Positions 59,850 through 64,000 of a DNA stretch of 64,000 bases are shown piece by piece. The position numbers were made by a program, and so were the translations under genes. How positions within the stretch are numbered: the stretch's first letter is position 1; each line of letters opens with the position of its first letter. Below the pieces are notes generated by a model. It was not told where the DNA came from, searched no databases, and was given only the letters and a program-made list of their open reading frames with translations. The stretch spans positions 68,054,501 through 68,118,500 of the forward strand of contig NC_134109.1 in assembly GCF_040939455.1 (NCBI RefSeq). Direction: 5' to 3'. The stretch comes from Microcebus murinus. Taxonomy: Eukaryota; Chordata; Mammalia; Primates; Cheirogaleidae.

Positions 59850-61090
59850 ACTTTTCCTACATTGAGTTGCTATTTTCTGTTTCTGCTATTTTCTGTTATC
59901 ATTTTTATAATATGCATTAAGTCAAAGACTTCCTCTCAATGCAATGTTTATAGATTTAGACAAACCTTAAGATCTCCACATCTTTCCAGTACATCTGAGA
60001 TCCTTGGCTGTCATTCAAAAGCACTTTTTGAGAACTCACTGTGTGAAGGTGAACAGGAGTGAGAATGGAGAGCAATGGGGAGACCCTGCAAATGTGGGCT
60101 GGCTTTAAATCATTAACCTGTGCAGTGGCACAGGACCCCACACTTGCTTTAATACTTTGCAGTCACTATCTTAAAATTCCTAAGCATTTCTGAACAAGAG
60201 CCCCACACTTTCATTTTGCACTGAGCCCTATAAATTACATAGCTGGTTCTGCTATTAATATAATTGTTGGGAAAGTATAGAACAGACAAGGGCCCAGGAA
60301 GGAATACCTCCTGAGCCAAAGTTGAGAGGCTGGAAACCCCAGGAGTGACAGAGATCAAGTGGAGGAGAAGGCAAAGATCAGACCATGCCACAAGGGAAAC
60401 CCAGATAGCAAATATTACTAATGTTCCTGTGAGCGCTACCCCAGGCGGAAGCCTGCTTTCGATGTGCTGACAAAATCAAGTTTCCAAGCCTGAAGATTGA
60501 AGACAGACCCAGATCACTGTAAATTCATGAAGGTAACAGCACCAGCTGTGAAACTTCCTGGGAAACAAGTGGCTGATGTTGATCCTTTCACTATGGTACC
60601 AATTTAACTATGTACCAGTTCTGCTAGAACTTTAGCAGAAGATGCATTAGAAGAATTTGTGAGAAATGAGGCTGAAATGTAAGTGGGAGCCTGTAAAGAA
60701 AAGGCTTTAGATGCTAGACTGAGGAGATTGGGGACGTTCATTAGCATCTGGGACGGGACAGTGACCAGAGAAGCTCTGGCTACCCCAACAAAGGAAATAT
60801 TCTGCTAGACACATCTGACCCTTTGTTCACAAGGCTTGTATAATAACAAACTACTTACCTACCTTCCCTTGTGGCAGGGCCCCAAGAGTCTTCTTCCTCA
60901 CACTGCCTCTCCCACCACACAAATGCACACAGTTCACCTACTGTCCCCAGCTTTGGCCCTGCTGCTGCCTAGACCTCCCTTGCACTAAAGTCATGGACCA
61001 TTCATCAGTCCATCACATTAAACATGCCTGAATTCATACCTCTGACCTATCCCATATTGCTAAGGTGAGAAATCCCACCCACGGCTTTGG
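59850..61090. other. Intergenic stretch, nothing recognised
   Basis: Contains a slightly exon-like but stop-interrupted segment near 60440-60710 that I could not match to any gene from memory. No named repeats. Confidence 0.35.
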
Positions 61091-61093
61091 GTG

Positions 61094-61725
61094 TGGCAGG
61101 CAGAATTCTAAGAATAACCCCAGTGAACATCAGCCTTGCACAATCTCCACACCTTGAGTGTGGGCAGAACCGCTGACTATGATGAGCCACCATTCCCTCA
61201 CTGATGCCGTGCTATATGGCAAAGGGGATCCTGCCTGTGTAAGTAAGGCTACAAACCAGTCAGAGTTTGTAATCTTCTAATGACATGAGACATTTAAAGG
61301 CAAAGACCTTTCTCCAGCTGGTGGCAGAAGGGCAAGTCAGAGAGGTAGCAGCATGAGAAGGACTTGATACACTGATGCTGCTTTGAAGATGGAGGGGACC
61401 ACATGGCAAGGAACCTGGGTGGACCCTCAGAGCAGAGCAACAGCTGATGATAGCAAGGAAGTGGAGACTTCAGTCCTACAGCCACAAGGAATTCAGTCCT
61501 GCTAGCAACCTGAATGGCTTAGAAGAGACTTCTCCAGAGCCTCCCGGGAAGAGCCTACTCTGGTCCTGCCAACACCTTGAATTTGGCGTTAGGAGACACT
61601 GAGCTTAGAATTTGCCCAAATCTACCAGACTCTGACCTACAGAACTGTGAGACTATAAATGGGTGTCCTTTTGAGATGTTAAATTTACGGTGATTTGTTA
61701 TGCAGCAATATAAAAATAATAGAGT
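61094..61725 (+). repeat. MLT1 (MaLR) LTR, sense, long and diverged
   Basis: 'tgtggcaggcagaattctaa', 'gatcctgcctgtgtaagtaa', 'tttgaagatggaggggacca', 'ccaacaccttgaatttggcg' and 'acctacagaactgtgagact', ending near 'tacggtgatttgttatgcag'. This is the sense MLT1 order from TGTGGCAGGCAG to the poly(A)-signal region. Confidence 0.85.
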
Positions 61726-62689
61726 GGTTTAGACCTTCCCAGCACTCACCTATTCTGTGGTTGAAATTCTGACACTTTAGCACTTAGGCAGGGTTCTAAT
61801 GAAAGCAAACTTTAGGACTATAGCCAAGGGATAGTGGATTCAAAATGAGAGAAGAGAGTCAAGTCAACCAATTGGGAGATTATTGCAAATGACCAACGTG
61901 AAATAATAAAGTCCTAAATTTAATGGCATTAGATGCTGATAAGAGTGATAGATTTGAGAGTCCTTCTGAAAGAAAAACTGTCCAGATTTAGCAATTGATT
62001 GGATAGGAGAGAGAGGTGGCTCTATTGTGTTGGCTTCTGGAAAGAGTTGAAGAGAACAATGGTCCTCTGTGATCGTGTGTCCATTGAACTAAACGAAAAT
62101 TAAAAGTGCTCAATTTCTGAAGATGACCCTTCTAAGATAAGAAGGAACCATGCCAGTTAAAATTGTTGGTTGCAGGTAACAGCACCAATTCAATTGAAAC
62201 CAGCTTAAGGGGGGAAAATAGGAGGGTGCTACATATTAAGATAGAGTTGTTTCATAGACTGTAAAGGCAGGAAGGCAGCAGAGCCTCAGAGAGGACTGAA
62301 CCGGGTTATGGAAAATCCCTGGGACCAGAGAGGATGCCCTCTGTATCTTCCATCTTCTCTTCCCCAGAAGACCATCCTTCTAGACCAGCTGGCCCACACA
62401 GCCGACAGAAGATAGCCATAGCATAGCAATGTTGTTAGAGGGAAGCCCAGGATAAACTGGAATTGCTTAGTCCTCATTCCAGACCCCCAGAATCGGCTAA
62501 CATGGTTGTCCCACCTCTCACCCTACCAACATACTGCTGCTCCAAGGAAAAGAGAAGAATCGGTTCTTGAGCAGAAAAGATACCCACAAAGTTGTTCATG
62601 CTAAAAGCAGAATTGGCTTGTCAAATTTTAATTTCTGCAAGCCCAAGAACATATTCTTCTTTCTGTACAGAAAAACATAGTATCGTGCA

Positions 62690-62800
62690 AAAAGCAGCTG
62701 GATTCTAATCTCAACACTCCCTGTAACTAGTGGCGTGAGTGACCCTCAGTACTTCTGGCTATAAAATATGGAACTTGTTCTAGGGGGCACTAAAGGCTCC
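62690..62800 (+). repeat. MIR-like SINE fragment, sense
   Basis: 'ggattctaatctcaacactc', 'gtgagtgaccctcagtactt' and 'tctggctataaaatatggaa'. Diverged. Confidence 0.4.
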
Positions 62801-63204
62801 TATATTTAATGCCCTGTTGTTCTAAGTCTTTGTAAGCAGAAACAATTCTGTATTGATCCAGTTTTGTTGTTTAACTTTCCCTTGCCCTCCCAAAGATCAG
62901 AAATAATGCCTCCTGCCGTTAATCCTCCCATTGGCTTACAAGAGGATAAAAGGTACACATGGGAAATATATATTAATAGTTGTATTCCAGGAGAGCTGGA
63001 CCACCTTAAAATCTGTTTACTATTAAAAAAAAACAAAACTCAAGCCCAATGTAAATTGGCTTTAAATCTCTGCCTTGACAGAAGCAATTGTTCTGTGCTT
63101 CTTACCACCATTCAAAGTGTGTCACTGAGACCCACAGTTACCACCAACCTGGCTCTTCAGTTTTCTTTAGAACCATAGAAGGTCAGAGCTTTGAGAGCTT
63201 TGGT

Positions 63205-64000
63205 TCAATTACTTCCTTTTTTACTTTTTTAAATTAAAATTGTGATTAGTACAAAATCATTGTACCTATTTGTGGGGTACAACATATTTCAATACATGTA
63301 TAAGTTGTATGACTATCAAATCAAGGTATTTAGCATATCTATCACCTTAAACATTTATCATTTCTTTGTGATGAGGACATTCAAATATCTCTCTTCTAGC
63401 TATGTCTCATTGTTGTTTTTATCTTTTTTAATTTTAATTTTTTTATTTCAAAATATTAATATAAAGAGGGTACAAATGTTTTAGGTTACAGGGATCATTT
63501 CTATAATGTTTGAGTACTGGCTATAGGTATGCCTGTCACCCAAATAGTTTTCATATAATCCATTAGGTTGGTTTATTCCCCCCTCCCTCCTGGTTAATTT
63601 CCACTGTATTTTACTTGCCTCTGTGCAGATGTGTGCTCTTGGGTTAGTTTCAATTTAATAGTCAGTACATGTGTTTGTTTTTCCATTCTTGAGATACTTC
63701 ACTTAGGAGAATGGTCTACAGTTCCATCTAGATTGTTGTAAAAGGCATTATTTCATCTTTTATGGCTGAGTAGTACTCCATGGTATACATATACCACATA
63801 TTATTAATCCATTCATGAATTGATGGGCATTTGGGTTGATTCCACATCCTTGCAGTTGTGAATTGTGCTGAAATAAACATTTGAGAGTAGGTGTCTTTTG
63901 ATGAAAAGTCTTCATTTCCTTTTGGTAGATACCCAACAGTGAGATTGTTGGATTGAATGGTAAGTCTGCTTTTAGTTCTTTGAGGAGTCTCCATACTGTT
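63205..64000 (-). repeat. L1 3' end, antisense, runs off the window
   Basis: Antisense L1 ORF2 C-terminus and 3' UTR. Near the right end the minus strand is open (63728-63994) and reads WYMYTMEYYSAIKDEIM, the conserved C-terminal ORF2 text, so the frame is locally intact. The 3' UTR follows, with a 'gagggtacaaatgttttagg' segment characteristic of strepsirrhine L1s. To its left, 63205-63410 resembles a second, older L1PB/L1MA-type 3' UTR ('tttgtggggtacaacatatt', 'gtatttagcatatctatcac'). This could be one mosaic 3' UTR or two nested insertions. Confidence 0.85.

Noticed and set aside
60440..60710. Possible processed pseudogene (readable phrases such as KVTAPAVKLPGKQVADVDPF)
   Set aside because: I could not identify a parent gene, and there is no clear poly(A) tail or duplication. 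A BLASTX search would decide; a hit with several frameshifts would reinstate it as a pseudogene.

Overview
This is nuclear DNA from a mammal, almost certainly a primate and probably a strepsirrhine (lemur or galago group). Three lines of evidence support this. There are dimeric Alu elements at 0.77-1.07 kb and 24.14-24.43 kb. A short young L1 3' end at 21.45-21.59 kb carries the 'tgtacccccataatat' type of tail known from lemur L1s. A 187-bp hAT element at 28.04-28.23 kb has a perfect target-site duplication. The species call is inference; primate or mammal is safe. Long introns, GT-AG splice sites, MIR, L2, L1, HAL1, MaLR and ERV remnants fit a mammalian genome. There are no operons, CRISPR arrays or bacterial features.

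Only one gene is supported: the 3' end of STXBP6 (amisyn), on the + strand. Three coding pieces join in frame. They are an exon at 1-80 (the window starts inside it), an exon at 40197-40354 that holds almost the whole C-terminal R-SNARE coiled coil, and the terminal exon from 46425, with just seven codons and a stop at 46446-46448. The introns are 40,116 bp and 6,070 bp. The 3' UTR starts at 46449 and has candidate poly(A) signals at 46868, 47573, 49545 and 49589. About 46.45-50.7 kb is nearly free of interspersed repeats, which fits a long 3' UTR plus conserved flank. Amisyn is a soluble R-SNARE-like protein that pairs with syntaxin and SNAP-25 and restrains exocytosis.

Layout: 1-80 exon; 81-40196 large intron packed with repeats; 40197-40354 SNARE exon in a local CpG-rich patch; 40355-46424 intron with an MLT1 LTR at 44.2-44.6 kb; 46425 to about 47.6 or 49.6 kb terminal exon and 3' UTR; from there to 64000 downstream intergenic DNA with L2, MIR, MER1, MST/MLT1 and a long antisense L1 running off the end. 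Repeats worth noting in the large intron are a minus-strand ERV class I remnant (5.9-7.95 kb), several solitary LTRs, a HAL1 with a nearly identical 210-bp second copy 2.1 kb away, a 30-bp minisatellite, and the hAT insertion.

I found no evidence of an undescribed multi-gene system. The leads most worth checking are the open reading frame running through the 5' splice site of the SNARE exon into a hydrophobic tail, the CpG-rich patch around that exon, the 210-bp duplicated segment, the hAT insertion, and a 9-bp-arm palindrome carrying TAAT and TCF/LEF-like cores downstream.
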